A DNA stretch of 64,000 nucleotides. Source: UBA10646 sp003456175. Lineage in GTDB: Bacteria; Bacteroidota; Bacteroidia; Chitinophagales; Chitinophagaceae. This document shows, one piece after another, positions 53,050-62,095 of the stretch; within the stretch, counting starts at the first letter, position 1; each line of letters starts with the position of its first letter. Under the pieces are notes generated by a model. That model had not been told where the DNA came from. It was given only the letters and a program-made list of their open reading frames with translations, and did not search any database. Both the position numbers and the translations under genes were made by a program. Where the stretch lies: NCBI GenBank assembly GCA_031976225.1, contig DALYLQ010000003.1, positions 1 to 64,000 on the forward strand. Reading direction: 5' to 3'.

Positions 53050-53700
53050 ATGCGATTGGTAATTGTAATAGCTATGGCGCTGCTTACCAGCAACGCCATA
53101 GCTCAAACTCCGGTAGAAATATTTACCGGAAGTTATAAAACCACCTTCGATGTTATGTTTTTCAAATACTTCAAAACATCAACAGGTGCTAATAGTAAGT
53201 GGTTACTATTTAATCGCAATAGGTACAGCGTTGATTATTTGCAAACTACTAATAGCAACTTACCACAATTTGGCAGCGTTACAGCCATCAGCTACAACGT
53301 TCCAACTTGGCATGGAGTTGCTCCCGTAATGGTAGCACAAGTAACCAATAGGGGCGTATCGCCTAAGTTGGGCTTACAGTATGCAAGCATGCCTAAAAAT
53401 TGGCTGATATTTAGCTGGTTGGTCGGCGAAACTTTACGGCAACCCAGCATCGATTACTTTTTACTGCTGCGGTATACTCCTACCATACAACAACAACAGC
53501 TATTTACGCAAGTAGAGTTGGTGAACACCATACCTACCACAACATCAAAAACGTATAGTTTTATACAGCGGTTTCGATTGGGCTTAAAGCATAAGGCATT
53601 ACAATATGGCGCTGGTATTGATATTACAACACAAGGCCTCCAACAACCGTTGCAAAACAGTACCAATGCTGGTATATTTATACGTTACGAGTTTCAGTAG
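53050..53700 (+). CDS. Exported beta-rich protein of unknown function
   Basis: A 216-residue protein that starts one base after the fusion gene ends. It has a signal peptide (MRLVIVIAMALLTSNAIAQ) and then mostly alternating hydrophobic and polar residues, like a small outer-membrane barrel (final strand AGIFIRYEFQ ends with Phe then Gln). No known domain is recognised. It is surely co-transcribed with the fusion gene. A possible role is a pore or surface protein for the operon's substrate; this is a guess. Confidence 0.75.
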   Translation: MRLVIVIAMALLTSNAIAQTPVEIFTGSYKTTFDVMFFKYFKTSTGANSKWLLFNRNRYSVDYLQTTNSNLPQFGSVTAISYNVPTWHGVAPVMVAQVTNRGVSPKLGLQYASMPKNWLIFSWLVGETLRQPSIDYFLLLRYTPTIQQQQLFTQVELVNTIPTTTSKTYSFIQRFRLGLKHKALQYGAGIDITTQGLQQPLQNSTNAGIFIRYEFQ

Positions 53701-53761
53701 TAATAACGGTATACTTATGTAAATGAATACAATTGATCTAACAACAACATAAATCATACAT

Positions 53762-54382
53762 ATGCACATAGCAATTATTGGAAGTGGTAATGTAGGCGGT
53801 GCCCTTGCACAAAAGTGGGCCATGCATGCACAACATCAAATTGTATTTGGTGTGAGAGATGTGAGTAATTTCAAAGGCAAGCACTTGTTGGTACACAATA
53901 ATATACAAGTAGCCACCATTGCCGAAGCATGTGTACAAAGCGAAGTAATTGTATTGGCAACTCCTGCTACTGCAACTACTTCAGTAGTAGCATCATTGGG
54001 TGATACCACTGGAAAAATCATCATCGATACCATGAACATCGTTATGGGTAGAGGGCCCGAAGGCTTTACTAATACTACCGATGCTATCTTGGCACATACC
54101 GCTACCACCGATGTAGTGAAATGTTTCAACACCACAGGTTTCAATAACATGCTTGATACACAATATCAAGGTATTGCCATTGATATGTTTGTAGCTGGCG
54201 ATAGTAAGCTTGGCACTAGTACCGCTATACAACTGGCTACCGATGCTGGCTTTGGTGCTTGCTATAGTATTGGTGGTAACGATAAGTTTCAGCTCTTAGA
54301 ACAATTTGCCTGGTTTTGGATTAACCTCGCCATGTTTCAAGGGCAAGGTCGCAATATGGCACTCAAATTGTTACACCGCTAG
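53762..54382 (+). CDS. NAD(P)-binding oxidoreductase (F420-NADP reductase-like fold)
   Basis: A 206-residue Rossmann-fold protein (MHIAIIGSGNVGGALAQKWAM) that resembles the short NADPH-dependent reductases related to F420H2:NADP oxidoreductase. Conserved VIVLATPATATTSVV and VVKCFNTTGFNNM segments are present. Its substrate is unknown. It is two bases upstream of the SDR gene, so both are one unit, and 61 bases after the exported beta-rich protein. A degenerate motif copy lies in that gap. Confidence 0.88.
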   Translation: MHIAIIGSGNVGGALAQKWAMHAQHQIVFGVRDVSNFKGKHLLVHNNIQVATIAEACVQSEVIVLATPATATTSVVASLGDTTGKIIIDTMNIVMGRGPEGFTNTTDAILAHTATTDVVKCFNTTGFNNMLDTQYQGIAIDMFVAGDSKLGTSTAIQLATDAGFGACYSIGGNDKFQLLEQFAWFWINLAMFQGQGRNMALKLLHR

Positions 54383-54384
54383 CT

Positions 54385-55125
54385 ATGAAAACAACAAAAG
54401 TAGCACTGGTTACAGGTGCTTACAAAGGCTTAGGTTTCGAATGGTGTAAGCAACTAGCTTTAGCAGGTTACACAGTGGTACTTACAGCCCGTTCTTTACT
54501 ACAAGCAACCAATGCAGCGGCTATATTACAAGCAGCAGGTGCATCGGTGCATCCCTATGCTGTAGATGTTACTAACGAGTCGCATTTACAAGATTTGGCA
54601 ACGTTCATACAAGCACGTTTTGGACAGCTTGATCTCATCATCAATAATGCAGGCGTTAATCCGAAAGATTATGCCGATAAGCAACGCATGGCGGCAACGT
54701 TTAAACTTGAACATTTGCAGGCCGATGCAATGTTAGAAGTATTGCATATCAACAGCATTGCACCGTTATTGGTAGTAAAGCATTGCAGGCAATTATTGCA
54801 ACAGTCGAACCACCCTATTGTACTCAATATTTCGAGTTGGTTGAGCAGTGTAAGCAACAATCAGATAGCTGGTCATTACGGATATACAGGAAGTAAAAAC
54901 TTATTGAATATGTTGAACGTGAGCATGGCCAATGAGTTGCGTAACGAAGGTATTGTTTGTATTAACGTTAACCCCGGTTGGGTACAAACCGATATGGGTG
55001 GTAACAAAGCGCAACTTACCACAGAAGCATCGGTAACAGCTATGATCACAAATATTGTATCAAAAGTAACTCTTGCCGATACTGGTAAGTTTTTTCATTA
55101 CGATGGTACGCTGCATCCATGGTAG
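54385..55125 (+). CDS. Short-chain dehydrogenase/reductase
   Basis: A 246-residue SDR-family oxidoreductase. The cofactor motif VTGAYKGLGFEWC is a variant of TGxxxGxG. NNAG is at about residue 90, and the catalytic serine and YxxxK appear in LNISSWLS and HYGYTGSKNLLNML. It ends the operon that begins with the DJ-1/hydrolase fusion. The likely role is to reduce a carbonyl compound with NADPH; the substrate is not known. An inverted motif pair (55139-55185) follows. Confidence 0.93.
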   Translation: MKTTKVALVTGAYKGLGFEWCKQLALAGYTVVLTARSLLQATNAAAILQAAGASVHPYAVDVTNESHLQDLATFIQARFGQLDLIINNAGVNPKDYADKQRMAATFKLEHLQADAMLEVLHINSIAPLLVVKHCRQLLQQSNHPIVLNISSWLSSVSNNQIAGHYGYTGSKNLLNMLNVSMANELRNEGIVCINVNPGWVQTDMGGNKAQLTTEASVTAMITNIVSKVTLADTGKFFHYDGTLHPW

Positions 55126-55138
55126 TTGTCGCATATCC

Positions 55139-55185
55139 ACCTTGCGGTAAATGTGTTGATGCCTTTATATCATTTACCGTAAGGT
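55139..55185. repeat. Inverted dispersed-motif pair between convergent genes
   Basis: ACCTTGCGGTAAATG (55139-55153) and CATTTACCGTAAGGT (55171-55185) face each other across 17 bases. They can pair as a stem between the SDR gene and the LysE-type gene, where no other terminator is visible. Confidence 0.75.
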
Positions 55186-55218
55186 AATACCAATATGCAT
55201 TGATGAAAATAGAAGTGA

Positions 55219-55860
55219 TTATAATAAAATACCCAGCATTAAAGCCACACCAAAGCCCAACAAAATCAAACCGGATATTTTGTTGATGATACCCATTATA
55301 TGAGCGGTTAATTTTTCTCGAATTTTTCCGGCAAAAAGCACCTTGGCAACATCGGCCAGCAATACTACCAACAAGCAAGTGGTAAATACAATTATCTTGT
55401 ACGGTAGTGGATGCGGTGTTTTATTGGCATCTTCAATAATAGCGGCGCCTGCGGCAAACCAAAATAGAAATGCACCAGGGTTGAGCGTATTCATAAAATA
55501 GCCGCTGAAAAAAATAGCTGCTGCATCACGCTTTCTAAAGCTGGGAGATACATGCTTATTCTGCTCATCAGGTATTGGGATTTTCTTAAAAAAAATGGTA
55601 TAAATACCCATTACCACTAAAAAAATACTACCTGCAACACCAATGGTTGTTTCGTGTGCCATTAGCATACCAAATAATGTGGTGAACACGTTACACACCA
55701 ACACCAAGCTAATATCGCTAGCACTAACACCAGCAATAAAGTAAAAGCCACCTTTACGTCCGTTAATAATGCTTTGCTTGATGATAGAAAATATCACCGG
55801 TCCTACTGAAATACTCAGCATAATACCTAGCACAAAACCTTTAACTACAGCAGCAAGCAT
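55219..55860 (-). CDS. LysE/RhtB-family exporter
   Basis: A 213-residue inner-membrane protein with about six hydrophobic helices. The LysE signature is near the start (MLAAVVKGFVLGIMLSISVGPVIFSIIKQSIINGRKGGFYFIAGVSASD). Family members export amino acids or similar metabolites. I place the start at the ATG complementary to 55858-55860, where the first helix and family similarity begin. It is divergent from the M28 peptidase gene. The substrate is unknown. Confidence 0.9.
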   Translation of the reverse strand: MLAAVVKGFVLGIMLSISVGPVIFSIIKQSIINGRKGGFYFIAGVSASDISLVLVCNVFTTLFGMLMAHETTIGVAGSIFLVVMGIYTIFFKKIPIPDEQNKHVSPSFRKRDAAAIFFSGYFMNTLNPGAFLFWFAAGAAIIEDANKTPHPLPYKIIVFTTCLLVVLLADVAKVLFAGKIREKLTAHIMGIINKISGLILLGFGVALMLGILL

Positions 55861-56001
55861 AGAATTATAATAACAAACTGCGGCAAAATACGTTTTATAC
55901 ACATTCGTTATCAGATTAAAAAACAGGTAGCCATCATTTTCCACGCTAATAATATGCTACCTTACTACATAACTACTTTTGTACCACAAAACCGAATGTA
56001 C

Positions 56002-57648
56002 ATGAAGCTGCGTTTCTTATTCTTATTGGTATTACCACTGGCGTTAACTGCACAAACCAAAAAAGAACGTAAGGCAATGGCCAAGCAAAGAGCTGCTACC
56101 ATTGCTCATTTGCAGCAACACATTCGTATTTTGGCTAGTGATAGTTTAGGCGGCAGGCGTACGGGCACTCCCGGCGAAGCAGCAGCAGCCGATTATGTGA
56201 TAGCACAGTGGCAGCAGCTTCAGCTTTTACCGCAAGGTACACAAGGGTTTAAACAGCCTTTTACCATCAACGAGGGTAAGCGATATAATAGCGCTGCAAC
56301 CTACCTTACGGTAAATGGTAAAGCATTACAGCAAAGCGAACATTTTTATCCGTTAGCATTTAGTGCCAATAAAAAAGTTACCACCGAAGGATCGGTTAGT
56401 ATTCACGAAAGTGGTGCAGCGTGGTTTATTGACGCAAAAGAAATATTAGACGAGCAAGCTGGTAATCCGCATTTTGCTATTATGCCCGCTATTTATCAAG
56501 CCGCAGAAAAAGCAATTAAAAAAGGTGCTACAATAGTACTAATACATAACAGTGGCAAAACAGTAGATAATATTTTATTCAATAAAAACGATACCTCGCC
56601 TGCTTTAGCAGCACCCGTATTGTACATCACAGAAAAGGGCGTTGTGGCTGGTCACCTTACCGATGCTACTGCCACCGTTAAAATTGAAGCTGGCGTACAG
56701 CTTACGCTGCAACAACGTAATGCTACCAACCTTGTTGGTTTTATCAATAACAACGCTGCAACAACGGTTATTATTGGCGCACACTACGACCATCTTGGCT
56801 TGGGAGAAGATAAAAACGCATTAGATGGCGAAGGCGATATTCATAATGGTGCCGATGATAATGCTAGTGGTACAGCAGCACTTATTGAATTAGCTCGCCG
56901 CTTACAACAGTCGCCAGCAAAAAACAATAATTATTTGTTCATTGCCTTTTCAGGCGAAGAGCTTGGCTTGTTAGGCAGTAAGTATTGGCTCGATCATCCT
57001 ACGGTTAATATCACACCTAATTATATGATTAATATGGATATGATTGGCCGTTACGATACTGCTAAAAAGCTTACGATTGGCGGATATGGTACAAGTCCAA
57101 CATGGGGAACAACGTTGCCAAACCTCATTGATACATTTCAAGTAAAGTGGGATAGTGCCGGTACTGGCCCTAGCGACCATGCTAGTTTTTACCGGAAAAA
57201 TATTCCAGTGTTATTTTTCTTCACGAATAGTCATGCCGATTACCACAAAGCTTCCGACGATTACGATAAAATCAATTACCAAGCCGAAGCCGATATTATT
57301 ACATTGATAGAAAAAGTAATTACTGCTACAAACGATAAAGGCAAGCTTGCTTTTACAGCTACAAGAGAACAAAACATGGGTCGTGGGGTTGGCTTCACCG
57401 TAAGTTTAGGCGTTATTCCCGATTATGCTTATAGCGGCACAGGTGTAAGAATTGAAGGTGCCAGCAAAGGAAAATTAGGAGAGAAGCTTGGCTTGCAACC
57501 TGGCGATATCTTGTTACAATTAGGTCAATATCAGTTCGTAGATGTGCCCAGTTACATGCAAGCCTTAAGCAAGTTTAAAAAAGGCGATAGCACACAGCTT
57601 AAAATTAAGCGTGGTAGCGAAGAAAAAACTTTCGACATTGTATTCTAA
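56002..57648 (+). CDS. M28-family aminopeptidase with PA and PDZ domains
   Basis: A 548-residue exported zinc peptidase. It has a signal peptide (MKLRFLFLLVLPLALTAQ). A PA-like lid occupies about 110-240. The M28 core is at about 255-450: metal ligands in IIGAHYDHLG, GADDNASGTAAL, FSGEELGLLGS, MDMIGRYD and DHASFY. A C-terminal PDZ-like domain follows (GLQPGDILLQLGQYQ). It cleaves peptides at the cell envelope. I start at ATG 56002; an ATG two codons earlier is an alternative. It heads a plus-strand run to meaB. Two motif copies lie in frame (Leu-Pro-Gln-Gly and Leu-Thr-Val-Asn). Confidence 0.92.
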   Translation: MKLRFLFLLVLPLALTAQTKKERKAMAKQRAATIAHLQQHIRILASDSLGGRRTGTPGEAAAADYVIAQWQQLQLLPQGTQGFKQPFTINEGKRYNSAATYLTVNGKALQQSEHFYPLAFSANKKVTTEGSVSIHESGAAWFIDAKEILDEQAGNPHFAIMPAIYQAAEKAIKKGATIVLIHNSGKTVDNILFNKNDTSPALAAPVLYITEKGVVAGHLTDATATVKIEAGVQLTLQQRNATNLVGFINNNAATTVIIGAHYDHLGLGEDKNALDGEGDIHNGADDNASGTAALIELARRLQQSPAKNNNYLFIAFSGEELGLLGSKYWLDHPTVNITPNYMINMDMIGRYDTAKKLTIGGYGTSPTWGTTLPNLIDTFQVKWDSAGTGPSDHASFYRKNIPVLFFFTNSHADYHKASDDYDKINYQAEADIITLIEKVITATNDKGKLAFTATREQNMGRGVGFTVSLGVIPDYAYSGTGVRIEGASKGKLGEKLGLQPGDILLQLGQYQFVDVPSYMQALSKFKKGDSTQLKIKRGSEEKTFDIVF

Positions 57649-57668
57649 TACGCATACAACCAACACAC

Positions 57669-58109
57669 ATGAGTACACACTTTAGGCTTGAAATGGGAGA
57701 AACCACCGAACGTTTCTTCGACGATACCTGCCTATTGGGCATACTCACTACCCAAAAAAACTATCAGTTTTGTTGGCAGCTTAACTACACGCTAGGGTAC
57801 GACTTTTTTTTAAACACCGATATACACATTGAGGTTGCTCGCAAAGGCCGTAAATACAAGTTTTTGGTGTACGAACATCAGGTAATAGCAAGCCAATGCG
57901 TGTATTATTTGTACGAAAATCAATGCGAAGGCGAGTACTTACTACCAGAGTTTAAACACTTCGATTTTTTGTGGCTTATGAAAGGCGATTATTTTGAGGC
58001 ATCGTACACGCAACCCATCATAGACGAAATCAAAACATTGCCATCGGTGCAACTTGTTACAGAACTTACCAACGAAAAGTTTAAGAATAAAAGTTATCTT
58101 ATTTTTTAA
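57669..58109 (+). CDS. IPExxxVDY-family protein
   Basis: A 146-residue protein of a family nearly confined to Bacteroidota. The defining segment appears as LLPEFKHFDFLWLMKG, a mild variant of IPExxxVDY. It is small, soluble and without a signal peptide; the biochemical role of the family is unknown. It starts 20 bases after the peptidase gene and is probably co-transcribed with it. Confidence 0.85.
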   Translation: MSTHFRLEMGETTERFFDDTCLLGILTTQKNYQFCWQLNYTLGYDFFLNTDIHIEVARKGRKYKFLVYEHQVIASQCVYYLYENQCEGEYLLPEFKHFDFLWLMKGDYFEASYTQPIIDEIKTLPSVQLVTELTNEKFKNKSYLIF

Positions 58110-58145
58110 TACGTTTATATTTGCCGTAAGGCATTGCCAAGCCAT

Positions 58146-58397
58146 ATGCAACCAATACCACAATACTGGGAGTTACAAAACAATAGTCTTTATCGCCGGT
58201 TTGAATTTGCCAACTTCAGCGAAGCCTTTGCATTTATGGCACGCGTGGCATTGCTGGCCGAACAGCAGCAACATCACCCGTTGTGGACCAACGTGTACAA
58301 CCGCGTAGAAATTTGGTTAACCACGCACGATGCTGGTAATAACCTTACGGTAAAAGATATAACACTCGCCGAGGCTATTAATTCTTTGCAAGCCTAA
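58146..58397 (+). CDS. phhB: Pterin-4a-carbinolamine dehydratase
   Basis: A protein of about 83 residues with the PCD/DCoH fold. Family residues are FEFANFSEAFAFMARVALLAEQQQHHPLW, YNRVEIWLTTHDAGNNLT and LAEAIN. The HHP motif and the later Thr-His-Asp supply the active-site histidines. It recycles the pterin cofactor of aromatic amino-acid hydroxylases; none is in the window. I use the ATG at 58146; four codons upstream another ATG exists. A motif copy in frame reads Leu-Thr-Val-Lys. Confidence 0.88.
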   Translation: MQPIPQYWELQNNSLYRRFEFANFSEAFAFMARVALLAEQQQHHPLWTNVYNRVEIWLTTHDAGNNLTVKDITLAEAINSLQA

Positions 58398-58431
58398 GCA
58401 TGCCGCTTATTTTCGTAATAAATACGTGTAC

Positions 58432-59193
58432 ATGGCATACCTATCGGTAGCAATAATTACTTACAATGAAGCAAGCAATATAGAGCGTTGCATACGCTCG
58501 GTGGCAACTATTGCCGATGAAGTATTGGTGGTAGATAGTAATAGTACCGATAACACAACAGCTATTGCAACGGCACTTGGTGCTAAAGTAATTGTTCAGC
58601 CATTTTTAGGATACATTGAGCAAAAGAACTTTGCGCTTCAGCAAGCAAGCCACCCATTTGTGCTAAGCCTAGATGCCGATGAAGCATTAGATGAAACATT
58701 GCTACAAAGCATAGCGGCTGCTAAGCAGTTGGGCTTCACTGCCGATGCTTATACTATGAACAGAAGTAATTATTTCTGCGGTAGTTTTATTAAGCATGGT
58801 ACTTGGTATCCTGATAGAAAATTAAGATTGGTACGTAAGGAAAAGGCAGCTTGGGGCGGCATAAATCCACACGATAAACTGGCACTTACTAGTGCTGGAA
58901 AGCAACAGCATTTACAAGGTAATATCTTACATTATACCTATCATACTATAGAAGAATTGGTAGCCCAAACCAATAAATTCACCACCATTCAGGCGAAAGC
59001 CATGTATGCACAAGGCAAGCGTAGTTCGGTATTTAAAATGGTAATGAACCCACTGGTAGCTTTTATCAGCGGATATATTATTAAACGCGGTTTTTTAGAT
59101 GGTATAAATGGGTTTATCATTGCCCGTTCGGTGGCTTACAGTACCTTGCTGAAGTACGCCAAATTATATCATTTACAACAGGCTGGTAAGTAG
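58432..59193 (+). CDS. Glycosyltransferase family 2, LPS-core type
   Basis: A 253-residue GT2 enzyme similar to WaaE/KdtX-type lipopolysaccharide core transferases. The N-terminal LSVAIITYNEASNIERCIRSV, the nucleotide-binding DADEALDETLL and YPDRKLRLVRKEKAAWGG are characteristic. The C-terminal region includes two hydrophobic stretches. Donor and acceptor are not known, but kdsB and kdsD in the window point to LPS. I start at MAYLSVAII, two codons inside the longest frame. meaB starts eight bases later. Confidence 0.9.
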   Translation: MAYLSVAIITYNEASNIERCIRSVATIADEVLVVDSNSTDNTTAIATALGAKVIVQPFLGYIEQKNFALQQASHPFVLSLDADEALDETLLQSIAAAKQLGFTADAYTMNRSNYFCGSFIKHGTWYPDRKLRLVRKEKAAWGGINPHDKLALTSAGKQQHLQGNILHYTYHTIEELVAQTNKFTTIQAKAMYAQGKRSSVFKMVMNPLVAFISGYIIKRGFLDGINGFIIARSVAYSTLLKYAKLYHLQQAGK

Positions 59194-59201
59194 TTATTTG
59201 T

Positions 59202-60104
59202 ATGCACCAAAGTTTGTTTGCTCAAAGTATTGCTCATTTACCGCAAGGTAGTATTCATGCCTTGGCTCGTACCTTGAGTTTGGTAGAAAACGAAGTACCC
59301 GGCTACAACGAATATTTACAACAACTGCCTTATAGTAGTACGTCTGTTATTGGCATAACAGGGCCACCCGGTGCCGGAAAAAGTACTTTAGTAGATGCTT
59401 TGATTGGCCATTGGGTACAGGCAGGCAAGCGAATTGCAGTGTTATGTGTTGATCCGAGTAGTCCTTTTAATTTGGGAGCAGTGCTTGGCGATCGTATTCG
59501 TATGAACGATTGGTATACACACCCTAGTGTGTTTATTAGGAGTTTGGCTACAAGGGGTAGCTTAGGTGGCTTGCATCCTAAAATTTTAGAGTTAACAGAT
59601 GTTGTGAAACAAGCAGGTTTTGATTATGTGATTGTTGAAACTGTTGGTGTAGGACAAAGCGAAATTGAAATTGCAGGCCTCGCCGATTGTACCGTGGTTG
59701 CTATTGTACCCGAAGCAGGCGATGAAGTACAAACAATGAAGGCCGGACTCATGGAAATAGCCGATTTGTTTGTAGTGAATAAGGCCGACCGCCCCGGTGC
59801 CGATACGTTTGTAAAAAATCTTCGACAAATGCTAGCTCCGGCATTTCAACAACAAAAAACGGTTGAAATTGTGAAAACCGTTGCCAGCGAAAAACAGGGT
59901 ATTGCCGATTTGGCGAAGGCAATTGAAACACAACTTGCTACCAACCAACACAACGAACGCAAGTATTGGCTGCAGGCCGAAAAAGCTTGGCATATTATTC
60001 AACAGCATCGTATGAAAGGGCTCGATAAACAAGCTTTACAGCAAATGTTTAAGGCACAGCCACAAGGTAACTTATACCAGCTGATACAACCTTACTTGCA
60101 GTAG
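59202..60104 (+). CDS. meaB: MeaB-type G-protein chaperone of methylmalonyl-CoA mutase
   Basis: A 300-residue P-loop GTPase of the MeaB/ArgK family, which protects and gates cobalamin loading of methylmalonyl-CoA mutase. G1 is GITGPPGAGKSTLVDAL, followed by DPSSPFNLGAVLGDRIRM, the switch segment ETVGVGQSEIEIAGLAD and G4 VNKADRPGAD. Its mutase (mutA/mutB) is not in the window. A motif copy in frame reads His-Leu-Pro-Gln-Gly near the start. A long hairpin (60107-60145) ends the run. Confidence 0.93.
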   Translation: MHQSLFAQSIAHLPQGSIHALARTLSLVENEVPGYNEYLQQLPYSSTSVIGITGPPGAGKSTLVDALIGHWVQAGKRIAVLCVDPSSPFNLGAVLGDRIRMNDWYTHPSVFIRSLATRGSLGGLHPKILELTDVVKQAGFDYVIVETVGVGQSEIEIAGLADCTVVAIVPEAGDEVQTMKAGLMEIADLFVVNKADRPGADTFVKNLRQMLAPAFQQQKTVEIVKTVASEKQGIADLAKAIETQLATNQHNERKYWLQAEKAWHIIQQHRMKGLDKQALQQMFKAQPQGNLYQLIQPYLQ

Positions 60105-60106
60105 CA

Positions 60107-60145
60107 AACTACAAAAGGGTCGCCATCGGCGACCCTTTTGTAGTT
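60107..60145. terminator. Long hairpin between convergent meaB and DUF2911 genes
   Basis: An 18-bp perfect inverted repeat (60107-60124 with 60128-60145, loop ATC) begins two bases after the meaB stop. It has a short T/A-rich base only. A dispersed-motif copy (60157-60170) lies between it and the DUF2911 stop codon. Confidence 0.7.
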
Positions 60146-60177
60146 ATCACATTAATACCTTACGGTAAATACTTACG

Positions 60178-60738
60178 CTAGTAGTACATAGGCACACCAG
60201 CACGACAATTATCCCACAAAATCATCATTTTACTACCGCCTTTCATAGGCTCAAAATAAATGGTAAACGCTTCTACTACTTCGGCTGTTTGCTCTACCGG
60301 AACGTCAATTTTTAAAATATCCTTCCGCTCAGTATGTGCTAAACCCCAAATATCACGGTCGGCATTGAAAATGATCGTCCACTTGTTTTCAGAAGTAACA
60401 GCATACATGGTGTATCGGCCTTTAGGTAGTATTTTATTGCCAATTTTAACCGGCTTGAAAATATCTATTTCAGTAGCCTCGTTAGCACCCATACGCCACA
60501 CATCGCCATAGCGAACAATACCGCCAAAAATAGGGCGACCGTTTTTTTGAGGTCGGCTATACAATACACGTGCAATGGGTTCTTCTTTATCCTTCACCTT
60601 ACCATTCATTTTAAGAATTGGGAAGTTGGCAGGGCAGTAGCTAACATCCATCGGACTTTTATCCATTTCGGTAGGCTTCTGCTGTGCTAAGCTTTGCAAG
60701 CTAACAAGCACGGCAAGTACAGTAATAAAATATTTCAT
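60178..60738 (-). CDS. DUF2911 exported protein
   Basis: A 186-residue exported protein with a signal peptide (MKYFITVLAVLVSLQSLAQ) and one DUF2911 domain. Family residues are visible in YSRPQKNGRPIFGGIVRYGDVWRMGANEATEI and LPKGRYTMYAVTSENKWTIIFN. The domain is common in Bacteroidota envelope proteins and its function is unknown. It is convergent with meaB and 27 bases downstream of the ACP phosphodiesterase gene. Confidence 0.9.
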   Translation of the reverse strand: MKYFITVLAVLVSLQSLAQQKPTEMDKSPMDVSYCPANFPILKMNGKVKDKEEPIARVLYSRPQKNGRPIFGGIVRYGDVWRMGANEATEIDIFKPVKIGNKILPKGRYTMYAVTSENKWTIIFNADRDIWGLAHTERKDILKIDVPVEQTAEVVEAFTIYFEPMKGGSKMMILWDNCRAGVPMYY

Positions 60739-60765
60739 ATATAGGATGTAAAATGAGTTACAAAG

Positions 60766-61362
60766 TTAATGCGGCTGCATAGCTAAACAATCTACCAAAA
60801 ACGATGCCGCAGTTTTATTGACCATCGGAAAAAAAGCTTGATAACAGGTTTTTAGTGCATCGTAATGCGTTATAAAAGCGGCGTATACAGGGCTGGCATC
60901 GGTGAGGTAATTGCTACGGTGTACTACGCCACCAAAACTTTTTTCCATGGCCCAAAGATGTTGGTAGTTGCCTAACCAATTATGCCGTAGCATGTGTGGA
61001 AGCATTAATACAAAGCGTTCTGGCAGTATTGGTTGTTGTAATAATAAGCTTTGATAGCAATAGGTGGCTGTGGTTTGTAATTGATTGTTAGCAGCTAAAT
61101 GTTGTGCTAAAAAATGATCGTACACCACATCTACAAAAGCGCCAGCATAGCGGCCTGCACTTGGTTGTAAGTATGTTTTGGCTTGCTTTGTGGCTTCATG
61201 AGCATCGGTATAGGTATCTATGAATCGATGCAAGCGAATGCCGCACCAAATACGGTGGCTGTAGGTGTATTGTTGCTTGCCTTTTACAAAATCGCTAATG
61301 AGGTTGCCTACCAATACATCGGCCATTCCAAACGATAAATAGGCATGTGCCAAATAGTTCAT
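60766..61362 (-). CDS. ACP phosphodiesterase-like protein (AcpH/DUF479)
   Basis: A 198-residue HD-type protein resembling acyl-carrier-protein phosphodiesterase, which removes phosphopantetheine from ACP. Family segments are MNYLAHAYLSFGMADVLVGNLISDFVKGKQ, LHRFIDTYTDAHEATKQAKTYL and FVDVVYDHFLA. I start at the ATG before NYLAHAYLS, since the longer frame adds ten unrelated residues. The substrate has not been shown for Bacteroidota proteins of this type. Confidence 0.9.
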   Translation of the reverse strand: MNYLAHAYLSFGMADVLVGNLISDFVKGKQQYTYSHRIWCGIRLHRFIDTYTDAHEATKQAKTYLQPSAGRYAGAFVDVVYDHFLAQHLAANNQLQTTATYCYQSLLLQQPILPERFVLMLPHMLRHNWLGNYQHLWAMEKSFGGVVHRSNYLTDASPVYAAFITHYDALKTCYQAFFPMVNKTAASFLVDCLAMQPH

Positions 61363-61445
61363 ACTACAAGGTAAGTGTTTTGTAGTGTGCATCTACATTT
61401 ACCGTAAGGTGTTACTATTCGCTGTAAATAGTGTTGTTTTGCAGT

Positions 61446-62090
61446 ATGTTATTGAAAAAAGCTACGTACTTAATATCGAACCCCACGTACAAAACCTGTC
61501 CGAAAGCCGATAAGCCTGAATATGCTTTTATTGGTAGGAGTAATGTGGGTAAAAGTAGCCTTATTAACATGTTGTGTAATAATAGTAAGTTGGCTAAAAC
61601 AAGCGCCAACCCAGGCAAAACACAGATGATTAATCATTTTTTGATTGAGAGTAAGGCTACGGAAAAGGCTGCCAGCAGTTTTTGGTATTTGGTAGACTTA
61701 CCGGGGTATGGTTACGCTAAAATTGCACAAAAGCAACGCGATGTTTGGGAAAAAATGATTGCCGACTACTTAAGTAATAGGCCAAACTTGGTACAAGTAT
61801 TCGTTTTAATTGATAGTAGGCACGAACCACAAAAGCTTGATATTGAGTTTGTGAATCAATTGGGTGCTGCGAATGTGCCTTTTGCCTTAGTATTCACCAA
61901 AGCCGATAAGGAAAAGCCCGGTGCAGTGCAGCGCCATGTGAAAGCATTCTTAGAAGCCTTGCGTGAAACATGGCAGTTTTTGCCGCAGACCTTCATTACA
62001 AGTGCTGAGAAAAAAGAAGGCCGAGCAGAACTGCTGGCACATATTCAAATGCTCAACAATAGGGTACATGAAAATGCACAGGAGGCGTAA
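61446..62090 (+). CDS. engB: Ribosome biogenesis GTPase EngB (YihA/YsxC)
   Basis: A 214-residue TrmE-type small GTPase needed for 50S subunit assembly. G1 is FIGRSNVGKSSLINML, the switch segment is KTSANPGKTQMIN, G3 is DLPGYGYAK and G4 is FTKADKEKPG. An ATG at 61431 is also in frame; I use 61446, where the protein begins MLLKKATYLIS. A bidirectional hairpin (62096-62136) follows, separating it from the convergent glutathione peroxidase gene. Confidence 0.94.
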   Translation: MLLKKATYLISNPTYKTCPKADKPEYAFIGRSNVGKSSLINMLCNNSKLAKTSANPGKTQMINHFLIESKATEKAASSFWYLVDLPGYGYAKIAQKQRDVWEKMIADYLSNRPNLVQVFVLIDSRHEPQKLDIEFVNQLGAANVPFALVFTKADKEKPGAVQRHVKAFLEALRETWQFLPQTFITSAEKKEGRAELLAHIQMLNNRVHENAQEA

Positions 62091-62095
62091 TACTT

